DNA from: Streptomyces sp. NBC_00459
Lineage (GTDB): Bacteria > Actinomycetota > Actinomycetes > Streptomycetales > Streptomycetaceae
Assembly: GCF_036013955.1 (NCBI RefSeq)
Contig: NZ_CP107903.1
Coordinates: forward strand, 2,666,001-2,730,000
DNA: 64,000 nucleotides
Direction of reading: 5' to 3'
Shown here: in pieces, positions 7,996-15,926 of the stretch
Layout of the letters: the number at the start of each line of letters is the position of its first letter
How positions within the stretch are numbered: the stretch's first letter is position 1
The notes under the pieces: model-generated
Told to the model about the DNA's origin: nothing
What the model saw: the letters and a program-made list of their open reading frames with translations, nothing else
Databases searched by the model: none
Translations under genes and position numbers: made by a program

Positions 7996-9006
7996 ATGCG
8001 GCTCGGTCTCGCGCTCGGCTACTGGGGTCGTGGCCCCTCCCCGCACCACGTACCGCTCGCCCAGGAGGCCGAACGGCTCGGCTACGACTCCGTGTGGACC
8101 GCCGAGTCCTGGGGCTCGGACGCGTTCACCCCGCTGACCTGGATCGCGGCACAGACCTCAAGGATCAAGCTGGGTACGGCGGTTGCCCAGATGGCGGCCC
8201 GCTCGCCGACGACCACCGCGATGCACGCCCTCACCCTCGACCATCTCTCCGGCGGACGTGTCATGCTCGGGCTCGGGCTGTCCGGCCCGCAGGTCGTCGA
8301 GGGCTGGTACGGGCGCCCGTTCCCGAAGTCGCCGCTCACCGCGACCCGGGAGTACGTGGACGTCGTACGCCAGGTCCTCAGGCGCGAGGCCCCCGTTGAG
8401 CTGGATGGGCGCTTCCACCCGCTGCCGTACGCCGGGCCGGACGGTACGGGAATCGGCAAGCCGCTGAAGTCGATCACCCATCCCCTGCGCGCCGAACTCC
8501 CCGTCCTGCTCGGTGCGGAGGGGCCGAAGAACATCGCCCAGACGGCCCGTATCGCCGACGGCTGGCTGCCCCTGTACTGGTCCCCGCTGCGGGCCGAGGC
8601 GTACGAGGAGCCACTGAGGGGGGCCAGGGAAGGGTTCCTGGTCGCGCCCATGGCGCAGGCCCGCGTCTGCGCCGACGTCTCCGAAGGGCTGCTGCCCGTC
8701 AAGACGATGCTCGGCTTCTACATCGGCGGGATGGGGCACGCGGCCCGCAACTTCCACGCCGATCTGATGGCACGCATGGGGTACGAGGAGGAGGCCCGAC
8801 GGATCCAGGAGCTCTTCCTGGCCGGTCGGCGCGAGGAGGCCGTGCTCGCCGTGCCGGACGCCTTCGCCGACGAGATCTCACTCGTCGGACCGCGTGAACG
8901 CATCGCGGAGCGGCTGGAGTTGTGGCGCAAGGGGCCGGTGACGGACCTGCTCGTCCTCTCCCCCGACCCGCACACCCTGCGCGTGCTCGCCGAACTCAAC
9001 TCCTGA
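7996..9006 (+). CDS. LLM class F420-dependent oxidoreductase (Rv3520c-like)
   Basis: 336-residue TIM-barrel of the bacterial luciferase-like family that probably uses coenzyme F420. Typical segments: LGLALGYWG at the N-terminus, DSVWTAESWGSDAFTPLTW (about 32-50), KLGTAVAQMAARSPTTTAMH, LDHLSGGRVMLGLGLSGPQV, and PVLLGAEGPKNIAQTARIADGW. From memory it closely resembles mycobacterial Rv3520c, a member of the KstR sterol regulon; that comparison is recollection, not an alignment. Start ATG 7996 is preceded by AGGAGG; the inverted-repeat operator at 7972-7986 overlaps this site and would block both transcription and initiation. Substrate unknown; steroid or acyl-CoA-related reduction is an inference. 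Confidence 0.93.
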   Translation: MRLGLALGYWGRGPSPHHVPLAQEAERLGYDSVWTAESWGSDAFTPLTWIAAQTSRIKLGTAVAQMAARSPTTTAMHALTLDHLSGGRVMLGLGLSGPQVVEGWYGRPFPKSPLTATREYVDVVRQVLRREAPVELDGRFHPLPYAGPDGTGIGKPLKSITHPLRAELPVLLGAEGPKNIAQTARIADGWLPLYWSPLRAEAYEEPLRGAREGFLVAPMAQARVCADVSEGLLPVKTMLGFYIGGMGHAARNFHADLMARMGYEEEARRIQELFLAGRREEAVLAVPDAFADEISLVGPRERIAERLELWRKGPVTDLLVLSPDPHTLRVLAELNS

Positions 9007-9075
9007 CGGCAGGCCACGTGGGGCCGACGGCAGGTCAGTTGGTTTCAACCGGGGTTTCGGGGCAACCCGAAGGGC

Positions 9076-9369
9076 ATGTCCTCAGCATATCGCCGTGGTA
9101 ACAACCAGGCCGGGACGGTCATCGCGATCGTCGCCGACATCATGGCCGTCATCCTCGGCCTCTGGATCCTGATGTATCTGCTGGACGCCAACCGCGCGAA
9201 CGACTTCGTGCAGGTCGTCCATGACGCGGCCTCCTGGCTGGCGGGCTGGTCGCGCGATCTGTTCACGTTCGACGAGCAGTGGGCGCGGGTCGTCGCCGGG
9301 TACGGACTGGCCGCCATCGTCTACCTGTTCGTGGGCCACGCGATCGCCAACCGCGTCAACCGTCACTGA
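9076..9369 (+). CDS. Small two-helix membrane protein
   Basis: 97 aa, no recognised family. First helix at about residues 12-36 (AGTVIAIVADIMAVILGLWI), then a polar central stretch with aromatic residues (WLAGWSRDLFTFDEQWARVV), and a second helix at about 74-92 (YGLAAIVYLFVGHAIANRV). Third-position G/C is high and both ends are clean, so coding is likely. Transcribed away from, and convergent with, the 9404-10474 gene. Confidence 0.8.
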   Translation: MSSAYRRGNNQAGTVIAIVADIMAVILGLWILMYLLDANRANDFVQVVHDAASWLAGWSRDLFTFDEQWARVVAGYGLAAIVYLFVGHAIANRVNRH

Positions 9370-9403
9370 GCACCGGCGGGCGGCAGGCCCTCGACACCCC
9401 CGG

Positions 9404-10474
9404 CTACTGGCAGCAGTCGGGGTCCAGCCCCGTCGGCAGCAGCTCGCCGCCGAACACCGTGCAGGTCGCCTCGTGGCCGCCGAGTGCGGCGACCGCGAGG
9501 AGCAGTGAACCCGCCGTCCAGGTGGTGAGTTCGCGCGGCCAGATCGCCTTCGCGTCGAACACGTACCCCGTCCAGTAGAGGCCGCTGTCCGCGTCGCGCA
9601 GATGCTGGATGGACTGGAGGATCTCCAGGGCCCGGTCGGACTCGCCCACCACCCAGAGCGCCAGGGCGAGTTCGGCCGACTCACCGCCCGTCACCCACGG
9701 GTTGGGCACGACACAGCGCACCCCGAGCCCGGGGACGACGAAGCGCTCCCAGCCCTCCTCGATACGGGACTTGGCCTCCGCGCCCGTCAACGCGCCGCCC
9801 AGGACCGGGTAGTACCAGTCCATCGAGTATCGGCCCTTGTCGAGGAACCGCTCGGGGTGCCGGCGGATCGCGTGCCGCAGCGCGCCCACCGCCAACTCCC
9901 AGTCGGGCTGCGGCTCTTCGCGTTCCTCGGCGATGGCGAGCGCGCAGCGCAGCGCATGGTGGACGGACGAACTGCCGGTCAGCAGACCGTCCTTGACGTC
10001 CGTGCCGTCGTCCTCGCGCTTCCACCCGATCTCACCGCCGGGCTGCTGCAACTGGAGGACGAACTCGACAGCCGCGAAAACGGTCGGCCACATCCGGTCC
10101 AGGAAGGCGTCGTCGCCGGTGGAGAGGTAGTGATGCCAGACACCGACGGCTATGTAGGCGGCGAAGTTGGTCTCCCGGCCCCGGTCGGTGACGGCGTCCG
10201 CGTCCCCGTCGGCGTACGCGGCGTACCAGGAGCCGTCCTGGACCTGGTGGGCGGCCAGCCACAGGTACGCCCGCTCGGCGGCCTCGTGCTCGCCTGCCGC
10301 GTCCAGGGCCATCGCTGCCTCGGTGTGGTCCCAGGGATCGAGATGGTGTCCCCGGAACCACGGAATGGCCCCGTCCTCCCGCTGCTCCGCGAGGATCCCA
10401 CGGACGGTGAGGGCGGCCTCCTCGGCGGTGAGGACCCCGGGCAGGACGAGGTGTTCTGTCCGGGGGGTCGTCAC
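9404..10474 (-). CDS. Alpha/alpha-toroid protein (annotated in relatives as prenyltransferase-like)
   Basis: 356 aa. Last gene of a three-gene leftward operon; GTG start overlaps the methyltransferase stop (GTGA). The sequence reads as repeated helical hairpins with WDHTEAAMALDAAGEHEAAE, DGSWYAAYADGD, WKREDDGTDVKDGLLTGSSS, DWYYPVLGGALTG and LYWTGYVFDAKAIWPRELTTW. This resembles six-hairpin glycosidases and squalene-cyclase-like toroids rather than a true prenyltransferase; conserved Asp and Trp residues line the expected barrel mouth. The function in relatives is not established. With the glycosyltransferase and methyltransferase it may make or trim a glycoconjugate (inference). Confidence 0.85.
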   Translation of the reverse strand: MTTPRTEHLVLPGVLTAEEAALTVRGILAEQREDGAIPWFRGHHLDPWDHTEAAMALDAAGEHEAAERAYLWLAAHQVQDGSWYAAYADGDADAVTDRGRETNFAAYIAVGVWHHYLSTGDDAFLDRMWPTVFAAVEFVLQLQQPGGEIGWKREDDGTDVKDGLLTGSSSVHHALRCALAIAEEREEPQPDWELAVGALRHAIRRHPERFLDKGRYSMDWYYPVLGGALTGAEAKSRIEEGWERFVVPGLGVRCVVPNPWVTGGESAELALALWVVGESDRALEILQSIQHLRDADSGLYWTGYVFDAKAIWPRELTTWTAGSLLLAVAALGGHEATCTVFGGELLPTGLDPDCCQ

Positions 10475-11226
10475 TTCGCGGCCACCTCGGCTTCGGACTT
10501 GGAAAGGATCGGGAGGTGCGGCTTGGTCGCGTAGGCGACGAAGCTCTTGCCGATCAGCGGGTTCAGCGCCTGCTCGGCGACCCGGGTGACCAGCGGCTTC
10601 TTCATGATGTCCCAGACCAGCAGCTTGTGGTATGCGCGGACCGGCAGCACCTTGTCGTTGTCCACGCCGAACGCGCACTTCAGCCACCAGTACGGGGAGT
10701 GCAGGGCGTGGGCGTGGTGCGTGCCGTAGGGGTTCAGTCCCGCCTCGCTGATCTTCGCGAGCAGCTCGTCCGCCTTGTAGATGCGGATGTGGCCGCCCTC
10801 GACCTCGTGATAGGCGTCGGAGAGGGACCAGCAGACCTTCTCGGGCCCGTAGCGCGGCACGGTGATCGCGATCCGGCCGCCGGGCTTCAACACCCGGACC
10901 ATCTCCGCGAGTACGCCCTTGTCGTCCGGGATGTGCTCCATGACCTCGGAGATGATCACGACGTCGAAGGACTCGTCGGGGAACGGCAGCGCCAGGGCGT
11001 TGCCCTCCATGGCCGTCGCGGTCGCCCCCGCGGGTGCCTCGCCCGCCTCCTTCATCGCGGCGAACCACTTGGCGACCTCGCGGATCTCCTCACCGTTCTG
11101 GTCGAGCGCCACGACCTGGGCGCCGCGCCGGTAGCACTCGAACGCGTGCCGGCCGGCTCCGCAGCCGAGGTCCAGTACGCGGTCGCCCGGGGCGAGCGGG
11201 AACCGGGTGAAGTCGACGGTCAGCAC
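10471..11226 (-). CDS. Class I SAM-dependent methyltransferase (Methyltransf_11-like)
   Basis: 251 aa. Rossmann-fold motif I RVLDLGCGAGRHAFECYRRG (about residues 16-35), motif II acidic VVALDQNGEEI, motif III PFPDESFDVVIISEVMEHIP and the post-motif VLKPGGRIAITVP. The C-terminal part is substrate-specific, rich in His and Tyr (HHAHALHSPYWWLKCAFGVDN). Start GTG 11226 overlaps the glycosyltransferase stop by 7 bp, and its own stop overlaps the next gene by 4 bp, so all three genes are co-translated. Acceptor unknown; a sugar- or lipid-linked substrate fits the neighbours. Confidence 0.9.
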   Translation of the reverse strand: MLTVDFTRFPLAPGDRVLDLGCGAGRHAFECYRRGAQVVALDQNGEEIREVAKWFAAMKEAGEAPAGATATAMEGNALALPFPDESFDVVIISEVMEHIPDDKGVLAEMVRVLKPGGRIAITVPRYGPEKVCWSLSDAYHEVEGGHIRIYKADELLAKISEAGLNPYGTHHAHALHSPYWWLKCAFGVDNDKVLPVRAYHKLLVWDIMKKPLVTRVAEQALNPLIGKSFVAYATKPHLPILSKSEAEVAAK

Positions 11227-12638
11227 GAAGTCCTGCTTTCGCGGTCGGGGGTCACGTTGGGGGTGTGCGTCGGCACGGACTTGCGTGCGGGCGCCGAACG
11301 GGCGATCGCCTCGCGGTAGTGGGCTGCCGTGCCCTCCGCGGCCCGGGCCCAGGTGAAACGGGTCAGTACGCGCTCGCGGCCGGCCCGGCCCAGGCGCGCC
11401 CTCAGCTCCGGGTCGGCGAGGAGGGTGGCCAGGGCGGTGGCCAGCGCTCCCGGGTCGCCCGGTGGGACCGCCAGACAGGTTTCGCCGTCGGGGCCGGCCA
11501 CCTCCGGGATCGCTCCGCCGGTGGTGGCGACCAGGGGCGTACCGGTGGCCATCGCCTCGGCCGCCGGCAGGGAGAAGCCCTCGTACAGGGACGGTACGCA
11601 GGCGATCTCCGCCGAGCGCACCAGGTCGACGAGTTCCGCGTCCGAGATGCCCTTCACGAACTCGACGGCGCCTTCGAGGCCGTACCGCTCGATGGCCTGG
11701 GCGACGGGTCCGTCCTCGGCGCGCTTGCCGACGACCACGAGGTGGGCGCCGGGGTGTTCCGTACGTACCTTCGCCAGCGCCTCGACGAGGAACACCAGCC
11801 CCTTGAGGGGAACGTCCGCGCTGGACGTGGTCACGATGCGGCCCGGTACCTGACGGACCGCCGGGTCGGGCGAGAAGAGGTCGGTGTCCGCGCCGATGTG
11901 CACGACGTGGATGCGCTCGTCCCGTACGCCGAGATGGTCGACGATCTCCTGGCGCGACGTACCCGAGACGGTGAGCACCGACGGCAGACGGCGTGCCACG
12001 CGCTTCTGCATGCGGGTGAAGCCGTACCAGCGCCGTACGGACATCCGGCGGCGCATGTCGTCGGCCGCGTCCAGCTCCAACTGCCGGTCCACGGTGATGG
12101 GGTGGTGGATGGTGGTGACGAGCGGGGCGCCGATGTCACCCAACAGGCCGTACCCGAGTGTCTGGTTGTCGTGCACGACGTCGAACTCTCCGCTGCGGGA
12201 CCGGAGTTGGCGGCGGGCACGGAGGGAGAAGGTGAGTGGTTCGGGGAAGCCGCCGGTCCACATGGTGGCGACTTCGAGCGCGTCGATCCAGTCGCGGTAC
12301 TCGTCGCGCGCCGGAGTGCGGAAGGGGTCCGGCTGCCGGTACAGGTCGAGGCTGGGCAGCTCGGTGAGGACGGGGTCGGGACCGGAGGCGGAACCGGCTT
12401 CGGCCCCGTCACGGCCGGCGCGGCCGTCGAGTACGTCCAGCACGGGGTACGGCTGGGAGCCGATGACCTCGACGCGGTGACCGAGCCGGGCGAGTTCGCG
12501 CGACAGATGGCGTACGTAGACGCCCTGACCGCCGCAGAACGGGTTCCCCTTATAGGTCAGAAGTGCGATGTTGAGCGGTCGTTCGCCGTCCGCTGCAGGA
12601 TCCCCCGGAGGGCCTGCCTCGCTGGCCTCGGCCGTCAC
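11220..12638 (-). CDS. Glycosyltransferase family 4
   Basis: GT-B fold retaining glycosyltransferase. N-terminal acceptor domain motif NIALLTYKGNPFCGGQGVYV (glycine-rich loop), VRHLSRELARLGHRVEV; C-terminal nucleotide-sugar domain with RIVTTSSADVPLKGL, HLVVVGKRAEDG and the EX7E-type motif PSLYEGFSLPAAEAMATG. Start: I favour GTG 12638 (GTGACGGCC) because an AGAAGG-type site lies about nine bases upstream; GTG 12659 is in frame and would add seven residues. First gene of the operon with the methyltransferase and toroid protein. A KstR-type box at 12693-12706 lies just upstream, shared with the divergent regulator gene. Confidence 0.92.
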   Translation of the reverse strand: MTAEASEAGPPGDPAADGERPLNIALLTYKGNPFCGGQGVYVRHLSRELARLGHRVEVIGSQPYPVLDVLDGRAGRDGAEAGSASGPDPVLTELPSLDLYRQPDPFRTPARDEYRDWIDALEVATMWTGGFPEPLTFSLRARRQLRSRSGEFDVVHDNQTLGYGLLGDIGAPLVTTIHHPITVDRQLELDAADDMRRRMSVRRWYGFTRMQKRVARRLPSVLTVSGTSRQEIVDHLGVRDERIHVVHIGADTDLFSPDPAVRQVPGRIVTTSSADVPLKGLVFLVEALAKVRTEHPGAHLVVVGKRAEDGPVAQAIERYGLEGAVEFVKGISDAELVDLVRSAEIACVPSLYEGFSLPAAEAMATGTPLVATTGGAIPEVAGPDGETCLAVPPGDPGALATALATLLADPELRARLGRAGRERVLTRFTWARAAEGTAAHYREAIARSAPARKSVPTHTPNVTPDRESRTSC

Positions 12639-12692
12639 TCCTGGCCCCCTTCTCCCCACGGTTTCCCGCGAGACTACGACGGGACGCTAATC

Positions 12693-12706
12693 TAGAACAA
12701 GTTTCA
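12693..12706 (+). promoter_or_regulatory. KstR-type operator, box A (TAGAACAAGTTTCA)
   Basis: Matches the KstR consensus TnnAACnnGTTnnA at all eight fixed positions. It lies between the glycosyltransferase operon and the kstR-like gene, about 196 bp before the latter, and could serve autoregulation, the operon, or both. The rest of the 12639-12901 gap holds no gene. Confidence 0.75.
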
Positions 12707-12901
12707 GACTTGATCGTTCAGGAGGCTCCGAATCTACCGGCAGGTACCTCGGCTGTGAGCGGTGGATCAGGTGATTCGCGCCACGGCGGCCGCAAGACTC
12801 CGACGTGCCATGCTGACTGTTTGCTGACATACGACTGCCCGATCGCCGCATGATCGCCGTCCGATCATCTCGCGATCACCGACTGTCACGGAACGGGACC
12901 C

Positions 12902-13663
12902 ATGCCTGCCGACGCGAAGGTGGAAGCACACACGGCGCGACCGAGTTCGCCGTCCGGTTCGACATCCGGTTCTGCGTCCAGGCCCGGGGCTGTGTCCGGT
13001 TCCGGGGTCACGTCCGGTTCCGGTTCGCTGCCGGCCGCGCTGCCGCCGTCCGCTCCGCTCACCGAGCGGCAGGAGGCCCGGCGGCGGCGGATCCTGCACG
13101 CGAGCGCCCAGTTGGCGAGCCGGGGCGGTTTCGACGCGGTGCAGATGCGGGAGGTCGCGGAGTCCTCTCAGGTCGCGCTCGGCACGCTCTACCGGTACTT
13201 CCCGTCCAAGGTTCATCTGCTGGTCGCCACCATGCAGGACCAGTTGGAACACATGCACGGCACGCTGCGCAAGAAGCCGCCGACGGGCGAGACGGCCGCG
13301 GAGCGGGTGGCGGAGACCCTGATGCGCGCCTTCCGCGCCCTTCAGCGTGAGCCGCATCTGGCGGACGCGATGGTGCGGGCGCTGACGTTCGCGGACCGCA
13401 GCGTTTCGCCGGAGGTCGACCAGGTGTCCCGTCAGACGACGGCGATCATCCTGGACTCGATGGGTCTGGGCGACCCGGGGCAGGGGCACCCGACGCCCGA
13501 GCAGCTCTCGGCGGTCCGTGTCATCGAGCACACCTGGCACTCGGCGCTGATCACCTGGCTGTCGGGCCGTGCCTCGATCGCCCAGGTGAAGATCGACATC
13601 GAGACGGTGTGCCGGTTGATCGACCTGACGGATCCCTCCGGGGAGGGCGGCTCCGCCGGCTGA
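12902..13663 (+). CDS. kstR: TetR-family repressor, KstR-like (sterol catabolism regulator)
   Basis: 253 aa. The N-terminal ~50 residues are an unusual Ser/Gly/Pro/Ala-rich extension. The HTH domain covers about residues 53-103 (LTERQEARRRRILHASAQLA, AVQMREVAESSQVALGTLYR, YFPSKVHLLV). The ligand domain contains EPHLADAMVRALTFADRSVS and EVDQVSRQTTAIILDSMG, which parallel the M. tuberculosis KstR segments around AMTRAYVFAD and SEVDQVEKLID as I remember them. KstR binds 3-oxo-cholestenoic-type CoA ligands and represses sterol genes. Four matching 14-mer boxes occur in this window (12693, 15878, 36903, 37025), one upstream of this gene. ATG at 12902; RBS is weak, so the extension could be shorter. 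Confidence 0.88.
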   Translation: MPADAKVEAHTARPSSPSGSTSGSASRPGAVSGSGVTSGSGSLPAALPPSAPLTERQEARRRRILHASAQLASRGGFDAVQMREVAESSQVALGTLYRYFPSKVHLLVATMQDQLEHMHGTLRKKPPTGETAAERVAETLMRAFRALQREPHLADAMVRALTFADRSVSPEVDQVSRQTTAIILDSMGLGDPGQGHPTPEQLSAVRVIEHTWHSALITWLSGRASIAQVKIDIETVCRLIDLTDPSGEGGSAG

Positions 13664-14040
13664 CCGGCCGGGGGCGAGGGTTCTCGCCCCCGCCGCCCCT
13701 ACCCGTCCCATCCCTCCCCCAGAGGGGGGACCCCCACTGGGGGCTGCGCCCCCAGACCCCCCTTCGCGCTGAACGCGCTCGTCCTCAAACGCCGGACGGG
13801 CTGGATGGTGCCGCCCGGCGCTGTCTGGGCCGCCCTCGCCGCAGGAGCGGTGGAGCCTGGTGGGTGGGAGACAAGGCCTGTGCGGCACCGGCGTCGCCGA
13901 TCGGAGCCGGGCCGCACCGAGGTGGTTCGAGGGTTCCCGGCAAACGGACCGAGACGGGCGGGTGGGTGGGAAACAAGAGCCGGGCTGTACCAACCTCGCC
14001 CTCAGACACCGGACGCGCTGAACAACCCGCCCCCACCCCC
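13664..14040. repeat. Gene-free 377-bp gap built from dispersed repeats
   Basis: No credible gene. It contains the 31-bp repeat also found at 1666 (here 13679-13709), a CTGGGGG/CCCCCAG hairpin (13737-13755) and a 24-mer CTCGTCCTCAAACGCCGGAC (13778-13801); both latter modules recur in the same order at 51085-51152. Two imperfect internal copies of GGTGGGTGGGAGACAAG lie about 100 bp apart near 13858 and 13960. The region separates two convergent genes. Confidence 0.75.
13737..13755 (+). terminator. Hairpin between convergent kstR and ferredoxin genes
   Basis: Seven-bp stem CTGGGGG/CCCCCAG with a CTGCG loop, part of a mobile-looking intergenic repeat module; it could act in both directions. Confidence 0.5.
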
Positions 14041-14274
14041 TCACTCCTCCGGCGGAAACACCGGCTCCCCACCCCCCAGCAGCGTGATCATGATCGCCTC
14101 CACCGGACAGTTCTCCGCCGCCGCCAACACCGTCTCGTTCGCGTCCGTGTCCGGTTCGACCGGGTGGGACTGCATCCCGGTGTCGAGGCGGAAACCGTCC
14201 GGGGCCCGGTGGACGCACTGGGCCGAGCCGATGCACAGCGAGCGGTCGACCTCCACGTGCCAGCGGTCGCCCAT
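14041..14274 (-). CDS. Small ferredoxin, P450-type single cluster
   Basis: 77-residue electron carrier. Cluster ligands: CIGSAQC (Cys14, Cys20) and Cys56 in AAENCPVEAI. The residue spacing lacks the fourth Cys of 4Fe-4S ferredoxins, so a 3Fe-4S cluster is likely (family knowledge). Such ferredoxins feed cytochromes P450; the CYP125 gene 23 kb away is a candidate partner. Start ATG 14274 lies 5 bp after the aldehyde dehydrogenase stop, so it is the second gene of that operon. A much longer in-frame extension runs upstream through the dehydrogenase gene and is spurious. Confidence 0.9.
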   Translation of the reverse strand: MGDRWHVEVDRSLCIGSAQCVHRAPDGFRLDTGMQSHPVEPDTDANETVLAAAENCPVEAIMITLLGGGEPVFPPEE

Positions 14275-14279
14275 GGCCC

Positions 14280-15737
14280 CTACCCCTCCCAGCCGGCCGG
14301 GAGGTGGATCATCTTGTGCTCCAGGTACTCGCCGAACCCCTCGGGCCCGAACTCCCGCCCCAGCCCCGAGTTCTTGTAACCGCCGAACGGGCCGAGCATG
14401 TCGAGGCTGAAGGTGTTCACCGAGTACGTACCGGTACGGACCTGGCGCGCGACGTCGATGCCGCGCGCGACGTCGGCCGTCCACACGCTGCCGGAGAGCC
14501 CGTAGTCGGAGTCGTTCGCGATCTTCACCGCCTCGGACTCGTCGCCGTACGGGATCAGGCAGATGACCGGGCCGAAGATCTCCTCGCGGGCGATGCGCAT
14601 CGAGTTGTCCACGTCCCCGAAGAGGGTCGGTTCGACGTACCAGCCGCGGTCGAGGCCGGCCGGGCGTCCGCCACCGGTGAGGATCTTCGCGCCCTCCTCC
14701 TGGCCGATGCGGATGTAGTCGAGGTTGCGCTGCTGCTGCCGCTTCGCGACCAGCGGGCCGACCTGGGTAGCCGGGTCGAGCGGGTCGCCGACCACCAGCG
14801 CGCCAGCGGCTTCGGTGAAGGCGTCCGCGAACTCGTCGTAGCGGGAGCGTGGGAGCAGGATGCGGGTCTGGGCCACGCACGCCTGCCCGTTGTTCATCCA
14901 GGCGGCGGAGGCGATGCCGGGGACTGCGGTGTCGAGGTCGGCGTCGGGCAGGACGACGGCGGCCGACTTCCCGCCCAACTCCAGCGTCACGCGGGTGAGA
15001 TGACGGGCGGCGACCTCCATCACCCGCCTGCCCGCGGCGACCGAGCCGGTGAAGGAGACCTTGTCGATGCCGGGGTGTCCGACGAGGTACTCGCTGACCT
15101 CACGGTCGGCCGGGAGGATGGAGAGGACGCCGGGCGGCAGTCCGGCCTCCCTCGTTATCTCCCCGAGGATGTACGAGTCGAGGGGCGACTCGGGCGACGG
15201 CTTCAGGATCACCGTGCAGCCCGCGAGCAGCGCGGGCGCGAGCTTGGCCGCCGCGGTGAACTGCGGGACGTTCCAGGGGACCACGGCGGCGACGACGCCC
15301 ACCGGTTCGCGCCGGACGAGGATGCGGCCGAGGACTCCGTCGCGCGACTCCTCGTACGTGAAGTCGCGGGCGACCGTGATCGCCGCGTCCCACACCATCA
15401 TCGCGCCGAGGGCCTGGGCGAGGACGCTCCAGGAGTACGGGGAGCCGTTCTCGGAGGAGATGACGCGGCCTATCTCCTCGTACCGTGCGGCGATCCCGTC
15501 CTTGATGCGGGTGACGACGGCGATCCGCTCGTCGAGGGTCATCCGCGGCCAGGGCCCCTCGTCGAAGGCGGTGCGCGCGACGGCGACGGCCCGGTCGACG
15601 TCGGCCGTCGAGGCGTGCGGCACACGGCCGAAGACCTCTTCGGTGTGCGGGGAGATGACCTCGATGACGTCCTTGCCGAGGGGGTCGGTCAACTCCCCGC
15701 CTATGAACAGCTGTCCGTGTTCCACGAGCTCGGTCAT
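14280..15737 (-). CDS. NAD(P)-dependent aldehyde dehydrogenase (Rv0223c-like)
   Basis: 485 aa, full length for the ALDH superfamily. Oxyanion Asn156 (PWNVP), cofactor loop FTGSVAAGRRV (about 229-239), general base Glu253 (LELGGKS) and catalytic Cys287 (NNGQACVAQ) are all present; C-terminal EEIFGPVICLIPYGDE and PFGGYKNSGLGREFG are typical. From memory it resembles mycobacterial Rv0223c, a KstR-regulated aldehyde dehydrogenase. It would oxidise an aldehyde to an acid, perhaps the C26 aldehyde or another lipid aldehyde (inference). A CTGACGGATCGTCAG operator sits 41 bp before the ATG, and a KstR-type box (15878) lies beyond it in the divergent promoter region. Confidence 0.94.
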   Translation of the reverse strand: MTELVEHGQLFIGGELTDPLGKDVIEVISPHTEEVFGRVPHASTADVDRAVAVARTAFDEGPWPRMTLDERIAVVTRIKDGIAARYEEIGRVISSENGSPYSWSVLAQALGAMMVWDAAITVARDFTYEESRDGVLGRILVRREPVGVVAAVVPWNVPQFTAAAKLAPALLAGCTVILKPSPESPLDSYILGEITREAGLPPGVLSILPADREVSEYLVGHPGIDKVSFTGSVAAGRRVMEVAARHLTRVTLELGGKSAAVVLPDADLDTAVPGIASAAWMNNGQACVAQTRILLPRSRYDEFADAFTEAAGALVVGDPLDPATQVGPLVAKRQQQRNLDYIRIGQEEGAKILTGGGRPAGLDRGWYVEPTLFGDVDNSMRIAREEIFGPVICLIPYGDESEAVKIANDSDYGLSGSVWTADVARGIDVARQVRTGTYSVNTFSLDMLGPFGGYKNSGLGREFGPEGFGEYLEHKMIHLPAGWEG

Positions 15738-15777
15738 GGCCGACTGCCTCTCGCCGACTGCCTCTCCGGGTACCGTC

Positions 15778-15794
15778 TCTGACGGATCGTCAGA
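15778..15794 (-). promoter_or_regulatory. Inverted-repeat operator, site 2 (TCTGACG-GAT-CGTCAGA)
   Basis: Perfect 7-bp arms around three bases; the inner 15-mer differs from site 1 by one base. It lies 41 bp upstream of the aldehyde dehydrogenase start. Confidence 0.75.
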
Positions 15795-15877
15795 TAGATA
15801 CGGAGACAGTTACCAGTTCCGCTCCGAGGAGTCCACAGCTCTCGCACCACTACGAAGTAAGTGACTCGGGCTCCCAT

Positions 15878-15891
15878 TGAAACTGGTTCTA
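15878..15891 (+). promoter_or_regulatory. KstR-type operator, box B (TGAAACTGGTTCTA)
   Basis: Full match to TnnAACnnGTTnnA, 36 bp before the MBL-fold gene and 141 bp before the divergent aldehyde dehydrogenase; it could control both. Confidence 0.78.
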
Positions 15892-15926
15892 GTTATAGTT
15901 GCAGGCAGCCGGCCACAGGGGAGCCC

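Noticed and set aside
14041..14880. Long frame extending the ferredoxin upstream to 279 aa
   Set aside because: Upstream part lies inside the aldehyde dehydrogenase gene and is Arg/Pro-rich; ferredoxin starts at ATG 14274.
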